Of a DNA stretch of 64,000 nucleotides, positions 22,971 through 34,084 are shown piece by piece (position 1 is the first letter of the stretch; every line of letters starts with the position of its first letter). This stretch comes from Nematopogon swammerdamellus (taxonomy: Eukaryota > Arthropoda > Insecta > Lepidoptera > Adelidae): the NCBI GenBank assembly GCA_946902875.1, contig OX336338.1:5137971-5201970 (forward strand), read 5' to 3'. A program made the translations under genes and the position numbers. Below the pieces are notes generated by a model. The model ran no database searches. It was not told the origin of the DNA and saw only the letters and a program-made list of their open reading frames with translations.

Positions 22971-23404
22971 TTCCGTACTCGTACGGAAGCTGTTATACGA
23001 AATATGTTAAAATCCATCAAGCCGTTTAGGCTACAGGGCTTGACATAAATGGATATGCATACATACATAAATACATACACTCGAAAAACATAATCCTTTT
23101 TTGTGCTTCGCGCAGTCGGGTAAAAACACAACTCTCTAGTGTGTCTGATCTACTAAGTAGGTACCTATTTTATATTTCGGGTACGCGAAAATACAACATA
23201 GATCAATCTATAAATTATTTATTCTTACTTCTAAAAGCATAGAGTCTCATTAGTGCGTTAAAGTTAAACTAGATTAATACCTCATGACGTTAAGCTCGCC
23301 CTTTGTAGCGATATTTATGCTAAATATTGGTGTACAATAAGTGTTATTAACTTACTACTACGGCTACGCAACGATGGTACTCCGGATAACTTTTGTTTAA
23401 AGTT

Positions 23405-23590
23405 TTTTTTTATGAAAGCATATAGGTTCACTTTATGATAATACATTTTTCGATTACTTAATTACTTGATTACAAACATAGCTAATAACCATTCCGATTA
23501 AACCGGCTTTCTAATAAAAAAACGCATCCAAATCGGTCCGTCCGTTTGGGAGCTACGATGCCAGAGACAGATTTTGCGTCTGGGATTAAA
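23405..23590 (-). repeat. Dispersed repeat F, partial copy
   Basis: Carries the complement of the CCGATTTGGATGCG and CGTAGCTCCCAAACGGA blocks of family F. Confidence 0.7.
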
Positions 23591-24060
23591 AATTTGCGAT
23601 AATATCGAAAAAGTTTTCCGCGATGCACAAGAGCGCGACACTTTCACTACCTACCTATTTCCGCAAATGATCGCTCTTTGTTTCAAACAAAGAAAAATCT
23701 GAAAGCGCTTTCATCTCGAAATACCAACGAATGTTTTCTATCGATTTCGCCGCGGTCGGGTTTGCGAATTCAAAAGAAAAGACTGAAAAATACAATGGAA
23801 ACTATTATCCTCTGTTACTTGTTTAAACATTAATGTGTGTTATGTTAATTTCCTATTGACTAAACGAAATGGAATGCAGTAGGTAGGTACTTGACTCACT
23901 TTACGTTGTTCCTCATGATGGCGAAGGTAGTAAATCACTCCTCGTACGGACTGAAACAGAAACAATAAATATAGCATTAGTATACACAAATTAAAGTTTA
24001 GCTAGATTAAAATGCTTTACGACATTAAGAACGCCATTTGTACCAAATTTATGCTGAATG
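23591..24060. other. Stretch with no supported gene
   Basis: Nothing recognised. Confidence 0.4.
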
Positions 24061-24160
24061 TGCGGTGGTCGGTGTTGTGCTGCAATTTATAAGACCACTT
24101 GCAGCACAACACCAACTACTCTGCTTACCCCGACTGTCGGGATACAGCGTGTGGTAAGTA
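24061..24160 (+). repeat. Repeat family B, body fragment
   Basis: Shares TGGTCGGTGTTGTGCTGCAA, TGCAGCACAACACC and CTCTGCTTACCCCGA with the full copy at 47727-48080. Confidence 0.7.
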
Positions 24161-24685
24161 TTTGTACCTACACAAATTACTATAGCACGATACAATTTCG
24201 GCTGCAGTTTGGTAGTGACATAATTTGGTTCGTTTAGTTAGATAAAACAGACTAATGAAATGACTTTGTGCAGAAATTTTAGGGTTTCGTAGCAAGCGAT
24301 GCTGGCAGGGATTAACTTATTAAATCGTTCGGGTGTATGTCCGTCTCACTGTCTGTCTGTCAAACGCGCTTCTAACATTAAATTAGGGAAATAAATCACT
24401 CTGATTCTGATTCTGATTTTCAGATATGGATTACTCCTGAACGTAAAGCTCAATAAATAAAAACATATGATATAAAGTAGTCTCATGAAAACTATTTTGA
24501 AGTTTATATCCTTCAATAGCATTCTAGTGAACTGCGACGATGACGCTGCGGAGGCGGCGGGGCGGCGGCGGCGGCGCCGCGGTACACGCGGTGCGGCTGC
24601 GTAGCGTATAGTGGATGCGCACACTCGCTATGCGTGCAAGAAGGAAATGGCTACGGAACCCACTGTGTGTGAACTACGTTCGCAC
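24161..24685. other. Stretch including a GC-rich block at 24535-24605
   Basis: The GC-rich block (GGCGGCGGGGCGGCGGCGG) may be a third relative of repeat P. A GATTCTGATTCTGATT tail near 24398 suggests a retroelement end. No gene supported. Confidence 0.35.
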
Positions 24686-25109
24686 TTAAGACGAGACGAA
24701 AGTTAACTTTCTCCATACAAAATTGTCTTTCGGCATTTATGTTTTTACCCCCATAAACCTTATCCGATTTTTACAATTCTTTTTTTGTTGTAATAAGGAC
24801 AGTCAAAACTACGTTTCTGTCTTTTTATTTTTTTATTATCTAAAATGATGACTCAATAAAACTTAATGAACTTCGTGAAATAAAAAAATAAAAAATTCAT
24901 TTTTTTTTCGGTCGTAATACAAATTTTTAACTCTGGTGTTGTAGGTATATATCATCTAAATAAAAAAAATACAGGAACGTAGAATGAACTGTCCTTAAGA
25001 CAAGAAAAAAAAAATTAAAAAATCGGATACCTAATGTTTACCGGGGTAAAATTCATAAATGCCGAAAGACAATTTTGTATGGAGAAAGTTAACTTTCGTC
25101 TCGTCTTAA
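24686..25109. mobile_element. TTAA-flanked foldback element (416 bp, nearly fully palindromic)
   Basis: The ends GACGAGACGAAAGTTAACTT and complement start immediately inside TTAA at 24686-24689 and 25106-25109. Pairing continues inward through CCATACAAAATTGTCTTTCG and beyond, so most of the 416 bp folds back. A TTAA target is typical of piggyBac-like transposition. Classification as a piggyBac-type MITE is inference. Confidence 0.8.
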
Positions 25110-25129
25110 CAGGCTTTTAATATACTAAT

Positions 25130-25319
25130 AATATAAGAATAAGTTTAAATTTAATTACAATAAGAAGAAATTTAATATAAGAATGTAAGTGGTAAATAAT
25201 GAATGAATGTAAGTGTAAGAGTGTAAATATAACTTAAAATATATAAAATGTACCTAAATTAATTTCAAACAATAAATGTGTATTTATTAGATAACTAAAA
25301 AAAAAAAATATAAGAATAA
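25130..25319 (+). mobile_element. Short retroposed fragment with 13-bp target duplication
   Basis: The segment 25143-25306 contains AACAATAAATGTG and ends in an A-run. AATATAAGAATAA flanks it exactly (25130-25142 and 25307-25319). This is the signature of LINE-driven retroposition of a 5'-truncated transcript of unknown origin. Confidence 0.7.
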
Positions 25320-25904
25320 TATGTTAACACACACTTACTTATTCATTCTACTTATCACAAGTCCTAAAGAAAATAAATAAGTAAGTATCAAGAATTCAGT
25401 TCAATTTGTTCATACATTTTACGGAATTTTTTCACATTTTATTCACCCAATCAATATTCACTTTTGTTCTCAATTTCTCTCATGGGAATGTTAGAGGAAT
25501 ATAATCTTAACTCAAGCTAAAAATTAAAAATTAAACTTAAAATTTCCTCAAATTGACTTAAACAATTTGTAAGTACCAACTTTAAGTTCAACGGCTCAAC
25601 CGATTTTAATGTGATTTTCACCAGTGCAACCGCTGCTGATGAAACTGGAAGGTGCATGTCGTATCTATGACTAATCTGGTTTATCTAGGCTAGGATATAT
25701 ATAGGTAAATTTTTTCCCACATGCATCTGAGTAATGTTCGCAGAATGCATAAAATGCCAGTTTAGTCCAATAACTCTCAGGTTTTACGACGTTCGTTGTT
25801 GAAACTATACACTAACTAGCGGATTCTCTCATTTCCCGCGATTATCCAATTTGTTCGAACCTAAAGACCCGGGCCATCCGACCGTGTCTACCGCTACGCA
25901 CTAC
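25320..25904. other. AT-rich stretch, no supported gene
   Basis: Nothing recognised. Confidence 0.4.
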
Positions 25905-26145
25905 ACACGGCGTCTTATGCTTGTGGTATATCTTTCACTGATTTGCCACAAGACCTGACGCCTTAGTGCGGCGATATCACTGTATACAGCCAAGGACAGC
26001 CTGCGGTCTTTCAAAAGGGGCGTGAAAAGGCTCCTGTCAGCCCGGCATGGCATTCGCAATCCACGTGCATCACAGTATTTCCATGGGCATCGTTAGACAC
26101 CTACTGTAGGTGAGTCGATGCCACATGTCGCGCTATAAAAAAAAA
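25905..26145 (+). pseudogene. LINE family I, C-terminal remnant
   Basis: Encodes LRSFKRGVKRLLSARHGIRN, then a stop and the family 3' end near GGCATCGTTAGACACCTA, followed by an A-run. Confidence 0.7.
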
Positions 26146-26411
26146 ACATGTAAAAATTAAAAAAATGTCGACGTAAAGTAGCCTCAACTTTGACTCACAT
26201 ACTCGTAGTTGTTTGTCCCTTTGCGAACGTTCGCATATATCTATGTTCGGACCGCTCTCTCTGCTATGATAACGGTCCCTGCAGTATGACCGCGGTATCT
26301 GTTCTAACGCACGCTCTACGGAATGACGTGCGCGTGCGCCTGATCTGCGCGTGAGCAAGCGGGAAGTCTGTTTATATAGTAACTAGTAAGCACACCGGGT
26401 GCAATCAGTAC

Positions 26412-26592
26412 CCTTATCACGAGGTTTAACCTACACCGCGTACTACGCTACGCCGTGTTCTCCGCATCATTTTGTATGGAGAAACGAAGTTCGCAAATCT
26501 ATCACTAGAGGCGCTGCTCCGTTTCTCCATACAAATGATGCGGAGAACACGGCGTAGCTTGGTACGCGGTGTAAGTTAAATCTCGTGTTAAG
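26412..26592. mobile_element. Foldback element with arms of about 70 bp
   Basis: CACCGCGTACTACGCTACGC, GTGTTCTCCGCATCATTT and TATGGAGAAACG are matched by their complements at 26519-26592. A loop of about 35 nt remains. Non-coding MITE or foldback. It sits directly against the 5S-like head of the following SINE. Confidence 0.78.
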
Positions 26593-26593
26593 G

Positions 26594-26935
26594 ATACTGA
26601 ACTTGGATGGGTGACCATTCTACCGTTGACACTACCGCATACTTTTGACCGGATTCCACTTAAAAATGTAGGCCCCTTCCCTTCTTACCTTACTAGGTAA
26701 AGATTAACCCGCCCGTGTTGCTACCATCATCGCACTGAATGAAAGATCACCGCCACCCACTTATCTAGATCGTAAGCCGCCGCCCGCGGGGAGCGGGGGC
26801 TATCCAAACTCTTTGTCGTCACCATAATATAAACAAAGTACTGTAATGGCACCTAATTCACAAAGTTGTTATGGGCTAACATCACGGGCGCTGTAGGTGA
26901 TATAGATAGCCAACCATGTCAGTTTCGTTCGATAA
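26594..26935 (+). repeat. SINE family A, diverged copy
   Basis: The copy starts within the 5S-like segment (ACTTGGATGGGTGACC at 26606) and continues through GTAGGCCCCTTCCCTTC to GTGATATAGATAGCCAACC. It has indels in the body. Confidence 0.7.
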
Positions 26936-27480
26936 AGCAAAACATACACACCTAGTGATTTCTCTTATTAAACGTTTCAAATCGTTAAAATTTCCCATAA
27001 TTAGCTTACAAAATAACGATCCTCATTAGCTAGTATTTACTACGCCACAAAATATTCATTGCCGTAAATTATTTATTCACAATTTTATTGCCGACTTGAA
27101 CATTTATAGCACTCGAACATTACGATTACGTTTAACTGGTCTGTTTTGCGAAATACGTAATTTATATAGCAATCAAACACAATAGCACAATATGTCCTTT
27201 TTATACCATTCGTGAGATATCCGAGCGTCGCCGTCGCCGCGTCGTCGGAGAGTGAGCCGCGCGCGCTACGTCAGCTGTTTGAACGAGCTGTTAGCGACAA
27301 ACAGACAAACCGACAACATCTCCGAACGCTGTGCTAACAAGTCGTCGCTATGCCATTCGTATGTGAAATCAAAGAGTGAATTCTCATCATAGGTACATCT
27401 GGAATCACGGCGCACATCATTCACCCGACCTAAATATCGTCCCCAAAATTCCCCAAATTCAAACCCATGACAACGCCATC
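26936..27480. other. Stretch with a CpG-rich block at 27220-27290
   Basis: The CpG-rich block (GTCGCCGTCGCCGCGTCG) is not flanked by splice or promoter motifs that I can support. Confidence 0.35.
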
Positions 27481-28345
27481 TATTCGTCATCATCATTTGA
27501 CACATCTAACTTGTAAATATTGTTCTCTGACGACGACTTATAAAAGTCGAAATATAAGATGTATAATATGTATGTGTATTTTTTATAAAAATCTGAATTC
27601 CCCTTCATTCACTCGTTTCCAGCACTCGAGGGTAATAATTTATAGTAGGCTCCATCCAGTGGAATAATCCAATTTTCGATGGTCTGAAAAGAAAACCTAT
27701 CTTGATATTACTCCTTATGTTGCGTTGTATTTTTGCGTTCATTAACTAGGTTTATTTAGTTTTTATTTATTAGTTAATTAGATTTATTAAAATCTGTCTT
27801 CTTTTCAGACTGTCGCCACTTTACTTATTCGTCATCATTCTTATTTGACAAGCATTTGACACATTAAACTTGTATATATTTTAAAATTTTAAACTGACGA
27901 AGACTAATAAAATTCAATATTTAATTTATAATGTACAAATTATTATAAAAATACAAACACCTAATATTGGTGAAAATAAGACTATTTTATTCGGGGTTGT
28001 CTCCACCGATCACTTAACTTACTGAATACATTCCCTACTGTAGATAATCATATTTGATAAAGAAGATGATTCGCGTTGTTTGGTTTATATATAAGAGTAG
28101 GTAGACCTTTAGAAGCGATTTTATGAATGTAGTGACATGTTATTTTCTTATAAAATAGTTTTATATTCTTATAATACTAAGCATGTACTTGCTTTTAGCA
28201 AATAACCATTTTTACTACCGTAGTACAAGTGACTAAATAATTTCTGGTCATATTATTTATTTTATTTTATTTTATTAATCTTACATGTATATAAAAAAAA
28301 TTATCTGACAACGACAATAAGTCGAAATATGTTTTTTAATTAGTA
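27481..28345. repeat. Three diverged local copies of an AT-rich block
   Basis: Blocks with TATTCGTCATCAT, TTTGACACATC and CTGACGACGAC-TAAAAGTCGAAATAT begin near 27481, 27826 and 28240. The third keeps only its second half. Spacing is about 345-415 bp. They look like an old tandem duplication or three insertions of one family. Confidence 0.55.
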
Positions 28346-28872
28346 ATATACATATAAATATAATAAAAATAACTAGAACCAATATTGGTATAAAAAGTAT
28401 TTAATTCTTATTTTATTTTGGTTTCATTTCATAAAGTACCTACAGTCCACTATCTCGTATTCTCACAATTGACCTCCCGGATAACCGTACGACGGCACCC
28501 CGGGACGGCGGGCATAATTTGTTCTCCGAGCTTGTTTGCGCAATTTTAGCTATAATATACAAATCCCCTCAGTCTCGCCGCGAGCACGGGCGCGACCCCC
28601 GCACTCCGCGCTCGGCGAGAAATTGATGAGCTTCATGCTTGCACGGACGGACCCTGTTGTGCAGCATCCACTGCTGTGCTGGAGTTCCAAGGTTCCTGAG
28701 CGTATAGCGGACAAGCCGCACGTGCCTTACCTCTGTTATTTTTTTATTAGTATTATCCACACATAATGTTTCTTCTATACATATAAAATAAAAAAAACTT
28801 AAAATACATACCTACATACATAATATGGATTGAACTATCTATATTTAAAGATAAATACAACATGACCAAATA
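28346..28872. other. Stretch with a GC-rich block at 28560-28650
   Basis: Short overlapping frames on both strands (28536-28766) show no family signature and may come from a retroelement. No gene supported. Confidence 0.35.
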
Positions 28873-29033
28873 ATTTTTTTTTATTGACAGCGCGACATTT
28901 GGCTCCGAGCCACCCATAAGGTGTCCAACGACGCCCATGAACATTCGGTCGTATGCGGGGGTTGCGAATGCCATGCCGGCCTGACAGGTGCCCATTCACG
29001 CCCCTCTTGAAGGACCCGAGACTGTACTAAGTA
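28873..29033 (-). pseudogene. LINE family I, 3' fragment
   Basis: Complement of the family end (GTGAATGGGCACCTGTCAGG, then GGTGGCTCGGAGCC) with the A-run on its left. Confidence 0.75.
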
Positions 29034-29339
29034 AGCTAAAAAATAAAACAACAAAACACGCGTGACTTGTTTAGAAATCTAATCAAGTTTTATTAAAACT
29101 AACATTAAAACGAATAAAAAAACAACACACAAATACAATTACAGTCAGTTATGTACAAAAAAAAAAAAATTAAACAAGAAATATTTTTCTTTAGATACAT
29201 TTTTGGAGATTTTTTTTTAAAGAATGCAAGGAAGAAATTACTGTCAGTACAAGTGAATGGTCATGGTAAATAACATTATAGTTGCGGAAAATTCGAGAGG
29301 GGCGAAAATTTTCCAAGATTGATTTTATGTTTTAAGTAT

Positions 29340-29652
29340 AAGAGGAATTAAATTAGAAAGTCTAGCGCCAGCCCTTAGGAAACAAATATTTTATAGAAAT
29401 GGACAGTTTATATTGGTTCATAAAACACTATATATATACCCTTAGGTGATATTAATTTATTACATGCTGTCTACCTACGATACAGCCTCCGGGCTAGTTT
29501 AGGTGATAGGACTAAGAAAATGCAGGGTAAGTTTAAATTATTGTTTGTATGTCTATTTTGTATGTATTGTATTGTATTAGTTTGTCGTTGTATCTCTGTA
29601 TTGTAATGTGTGTGTTTTAATAAATAAACTTTTGAATTTGAATTTGAAATTG
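29340..29652 (+). repeat. Probable LINE 3' end with (TTTGAA)n tail
   Basis: Ends in AATAAATAAACTTTTGAATT plus TTTGAA repeats, a common non-LTR tail. No protein motif is preserved. Confidence 0.45.
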
Positions 29653-29839
29653 CATCTCACAACTCTCGCTTGCTCTATTAGATAGAAGTGACACAGCAGG
29701 ACTGTCGCATAATATCAAAACTTTCCGCAGTGATATTTAACTGGGATAAGTGGGCAAACAGAAAATGACGAAATTATAATGATAACATTACTTACTTATA
29801 ATTAATTAATTACTTACCGTTTGTTACTTTTTTTAAATT

Positions 29840-30225
29840 TTTTTTTTATGGAAACTGACACGGTTGGCTACATCACCTACAACGTCCGTGATGTCAGCCC
29901 ATAACACCGGGTGAACTAGGTGCCATGTCAGCGCTTCCCCCTTTGATCGTGCCGGCTACACTGAACTGGTCGGAAAACACAAAGTATTTACATAGCCGTT
30001 TAGACCGACGTTTCATTCAGTGCGGTGGTACCAACCCGGGCGGGTTAAACCCTACCACCAAGTAAGATTAGGAGGGAAGGGACCTACAGTTTTACGAGGA
30101 ATCCGAACCTCGGTCAGCCTCCAACGGTCAGCGGTCACCCATCCAAGTACTGACCGCACCCAGCGTTGCTTAACATTCAATAGCGACAGTTGACTGTCTG
30201 CACCACTGAGCTAACGAGGCTGACA
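29840..30225 (-). repeat. SINE family A, best full-length copy
   Basis: Minus strand: A box GTTAGCTCAGTGGTGCAG near 30215, 5S-like segment at 30131-30175, then B box GGTTCGGATTCC at 30107-30118. The body and A-tail end at 29840. This copy shows the head architecture most clearly. Confidence 0.9.
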
Positions 30226-30654
30226 ACGACGTCGTACTGTAAAATGTTTTGAAGCAATAACGTATTTCTATCTATCTATCTATCTAACATCATTCAGACA
30301 GACTTTTTGTTACAGAAATATCGTATAGGTGCAAACGAATTCGTCTCGACTGACTTCTCGACTGACCTTCACGCGCGGACTCAGAAATTTTGATCTCGAA
30401 TCGATTTGGGAGCACGACAGCAATAATAAAAAAAAATCAATTTAATTTCTTTTTATATCAATTTTTATTTATTTATATGAAAATATTTATTTAAAAAAAC
30501 CTTTATTAAATAACATAAAATATAAACTATTATATTAAACAATATGTGACAACTTAAACTATCTTAAAAATTTGAATCTACATCTAAAAAAATAAAAGCG
30601 AGGAATTGTAGCGGTCCCGCTTTAAATAAAATATTCATATTACACATAGTTAGA
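30226..30654. other. AT-rich stretch with short (TATC)n
   Basis: A (TATC)n run at 30268-30285. Nothing else recognised. Confidence 0.4.
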
Positions 30655-31112
30655 AAAACACACATAACGACTTAATAGGTGACCCCGAAGTGTCCTGCGA
30701 TCTAGAACCACTGCAACACCGTAGGGATGTCGGCTCCCTAAGTGTGTTGTATCGCTTATTCCATGGGGAGTGCTCGAAGGAGCCGTTTAATGCGATCCCG
30801 CCGTCCCCTTTCCACCTTCGCACCACGCGCACTGGGCAGGGATTGCATCCCTACACGCTGGACTTACCGCGGATGCGTAGCAACCAATCGATTCTGGAGA
30901 TCTTTCCTCTACAGAACCGGTAAACTCTGGAACGCTCTCCCTGCCCATATATTTCCCCCCAAGCACAGTCTCGGGTCCTTCAAGAGGGGCGTGAATGGGC
31001 ACCTGTCAGGCCGGCATGGCATTCGCAACCCCCGCATACGACCGAATGTCCATGGGCGTCGTTAGACACCTTATGGGTGGCTCGGCGCCATATGTCGCCC
31101 TGTCAATAAAAA
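30655..31112 (+). pseudogene. LINE family I, longest copy (RT C-terminus plus 3' UTR)
   Basis: The first frame reads LQHRRDVGSLSVLYRLFHGE, PPSPFHLRTTRTG and HPYTLDLPRM. A frameshift near 30890 switches to FWRSFLYRTGKLWNALPAH and SFKRGVNGHLSGRHGIRN, then a stop. This is the end of ORF2 in jockey/CR1-like LINEs. The 3' UTR ends GGTGGCTCGGCGCCATATGT and an A-run. 5'-truncated and frameshifted. Confidence 0.83.
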
Positions 31113-31295
31113 AAGGTGAGTATAATGATAGGCGATTTTTTATCAGTGACCCTTAGAATGTGGGGATGCACGTATGTATATAGGGGAGAACAAAGCCAAC
31201 GAACTAAAATCATCGAACAAAGAAAATATCTAAAGCCTGCATTTCATTGTTTTATAGAAACTTCAGCACCGTACAAAAGGGTAAGTACCTACGTA

Positions 31296-31480
31296 GTTTT
31301 TTTATAAAAACTGACACTATCCTACAACATCGATGATATGATAACACTATAGTCCATAACACCTTGGTGAACTGGATGCCATGGCAGTGCTTACCTTTAG
31401 TCGTGCCAGCTATACTGAAATGAATGGAAAACACAAACTTATTAACATAGCCGCTTCGACCGACGACGTCCTTTCTTTCA
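31296..31480 (-). repeat. SINE family A, truncated diverged copy
   Basis: Tail and distal body only. It is abutted at 31481 by the A-tail of the next copy in the same orientation. Confidence 0.7.
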
Positions 31481-31855
31481 GTAGTTTTTTTTTTATTTTT
31501 TTTTATGGAAACTGACACGGTTGACTACATCACCTACAACGTCCGTGATGTCAGCCCATAACACCGGGTGAACTAGGTGCCATGTCAGTGCTTCCCCCTT
31601 TGATCGTGCCGGCTACACTGAACTGGTCGGAAAACACAAACTATTTACATAGCCGTTTTGACCGACGTTTCATTCAGTGCGGTGGTACCAACCCGGGCGG
31701 GTTAACCCCTACCACCAAGTAAGATTAGGAGGGAAGGGACCTACAGTTTTACGAGGAATCCGAACCTCGGTCAGCCTCCAACGGTCAGCGGTCACCCATC
31801 CAAGTACTGACCGCACGTTGACTGTCTGCACCACTGAGCTATCGAGGCTGACAGA
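31481..31855 (-). repeat. SINE family A, copy with partly deleted 5S segment
   Basis: A and B boxes and the body are present. The 5S-like segment (31788-31816) has lost its first third compared with 30131-30175, so the tRNA-like half joins it directly. Confidence 0.85.
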
Positions 31856-32194
31856 CAGTAGTAATCCCGAAATGAAAATGAAAATATACTTTATTGTATA
31901 CCATTTTAGAGTTTTGCGCCTAGCGGTATTCTTTAGCAGTACTAAAGAATGGAAATATAAATATATAACTTGCATGGACAAATTGTACATAGATAGGTAC
32001 ATACAACCAATATACATCCTTACTCCTTACTGTACATAATTAATTACATAGGTATAATATTATACAATAAGAAAAAAATATTGCAATATACGTTAACTCT
32101 TATATACTAAACATAGACATACGTACATATTATACTTTACATAATTATATTATAGAAAATCTTCTCTACGGTTTGAGTTTCAACACTCTTTTTT
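31856..32194. other. AT-rich stretch, probable retroelement 3' end
   Basis: The segment 31876-32060 begins GAAAATATACTTTATTG, which resembles a reversed LINE 3' end. Not confirmed by a second copy here. Confidence 0.35.
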
Positions 32195-32458
32195 TTAGGT
32201 TTCCGTATCCCGTACGGAAGCCTATTACTAAGCCTACGCCGCCGTCTGTCTGTCTGTCTGTCCTACTGCTGTATCTTTGGAACCGTAATAGGTAGCCGAT
32301 TGAAATTTTCACAGAATATTTGTTATTATGGTGGATATAACAAAAACGAATAAAATATAGAAAAGACTCCTGACATAAGAAAAAAAATGTTGTTTGTTCG
32401 TTTTGTGGTGCAGAAACCTTGGTGCGCGAGTCCGACTCGCACTTGGCCGGTTTTTTTT
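32195..32458 (+). repeat. Dispersed repeat E, copy 2
   Basis: Complete order from GGTTTCCGTATCCCGTACGG through (CTGT)n to GAGTCCGACTCGCACTTGGC. Confidence 0.82.
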
Positions 32459-32843
32459 ATCTCAATAATGTCGATTCATATTTAATCCAAATAGTTTGGC
32501 GACGTAATGCAATCTCTTTGGTTTAATCTTCCTTCAAAATTACAAGAGATCCAAAATCGCAAGCATCACGGAAGTTTGCAACGAATCGACCGCAACGACG
32601 ACGAAACTTCCGTTATTTTTATTAGCCGCGCTCGCCACAATTTATGCTGTTTCGTATCGAGTTGGATAATGTGGCGTGCCTTATGTAATAAGCGGAGATT
32701 GCGAGCACATTCGCCGCATAGCGTTACCCCCGCAGCCTCCGCGCCGCACCGCGCCGCACCGCGCCGCCGCCACGTTACCTCCTCCGCCCGCAATCTATTT
32801 ATTCTCCGGTTTCCGAAACGAATTTACAGGGGCGGCTGAAATG

Positions 32844-33892
32844 TTAAGGGGGGGTACTAAGCACTGCCATGAGCGGCGGGTGGCCGAGTGGTTTGGGCAT
32901 TGGCTTCTCATGCGAGAGGTCCGCGGTTCGAATCCGGTCGGTGTGTACCAATGAGTTTTTTCTGACGAAAACATTTACGTGCATACTACTGCTTCACCGT
33001 TCGGAACCGGTGTAAAACTGTAGGTCCCTTCCCTTGCCCCTTATTAGGTGGTAGTCTCAAATTGTAGCCGACTGGGTTGGCACCACCGTACTGGATGTAA
33101 GATGGCCGCAAAGCAGCCTCGGTTGTGTTCTCCTCTAGTCCAGTATAGCCAGCCATCCAGGGAAGTCTCCGGTATGGCACCTACCTTCTTGGAGGTTATA
33201 TTGGCTGGTCAGAGCATGCGCTTTGGCCCCTCCGACTCAGCCACCCATATCGGATTACATAAAAAAAAGGCAAACATCACATCGCATTATCCTAACTTGA
33301 TCCTAACCATGATAACCATATTTCAAGTGATTTAACTATAATTTATATGCCTATGGTTAGGTAAATATTCAAGGTATAATGTGAATACATTATTGTAATG
33401 TAATCTTCTATATTATCTGAAAAATAAGTGGGTGAAAAGTGGTAAAAACGTTCGAAAATACGCGGGCGCAGCGCACGTCGTGTTCGTCTGCGCGCCGCCA
33501 TAGAAAAATGTATGAAACACTCACGCACGCAAGGCAACGGCCCAAAGTTCAGAAAGTTCAGAGATATTTCAGTGAAAACCCAATTCCTCTGTAAGAGTTT
33601 GAATTTATTTAGATTATTCTTAATCTTATTGACTCTAAACCCAACGGAGAATTTTTCGTATTAGACGTATTTGTAACAATAATGTAGATTTTAATGGAAA
33701 TGGCATTTTCGAACGTATTTACCACTTTTCACCCACTTATTTTTCATAGAATTTAGAAGATTAAATTACAAATAATGTATTCACATTATATCTTGAATAT
33801 TTACCTAACCATAGGCATATAAATTATAGTTAAATCACTTGAAATATGGTTATCATGGTTAGGATGTGATGTTTGCCTAAGTACCCCCTTAA
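32844..33892. mobile_element. TTAA-flanked foldback element carrying a nested SINE
   Basis: The outer ends GGGGGGGTACT and the complement of AGTACCCCC lie directly inside TTAA at 32844-32847 and 33889-33892. The arms resume at 33269 (GGCAAACATCACATC) and pair with 33697-33878 over about 180 bp. A family C SINE interrupts the left arm after about 20 bp. The loop (about 33460-33696) is non-coding and partly GC-rich. Confidence 0.82.
32866..33268 (+). repeat. SINE family C, complete copy nested in a foldback element
   Basis: The head GGTGGCCGAGTGGTTTGGGC and B box GGTTCGAATCC are intact. The body has GTAAAACTGTAGGTCCCTTC, and the end is CGGATTACAT plus A-run. Confidence 0.9.
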
Positions 33893-34084
33893 GCGAGATT
33901 ATGGCCAAATACATCTCTTGAAAGTATCAACTTTTCTTACGCGCAATAAGTTTGCGAAATGTTATGGGGATTTTAAACGAAAATCTAAATATCGTTCCAG
34001 GAACCTATGTACAATTTATGTGCTAGTATTGAAATTTATTTGATCCTCCGTCTTTAAGCTGTTGCTTTCATATTTGTGATAACA
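33893..34084. other. Short stretch, nothing recognised
   Basis: No feature seen. Confidence 0.35.

Noticed and set aside
27266..27505. 79-codon minus-strand frame next to a CpG-rich block
   Set aside because: No recognisable motif and no convincing splice sites.
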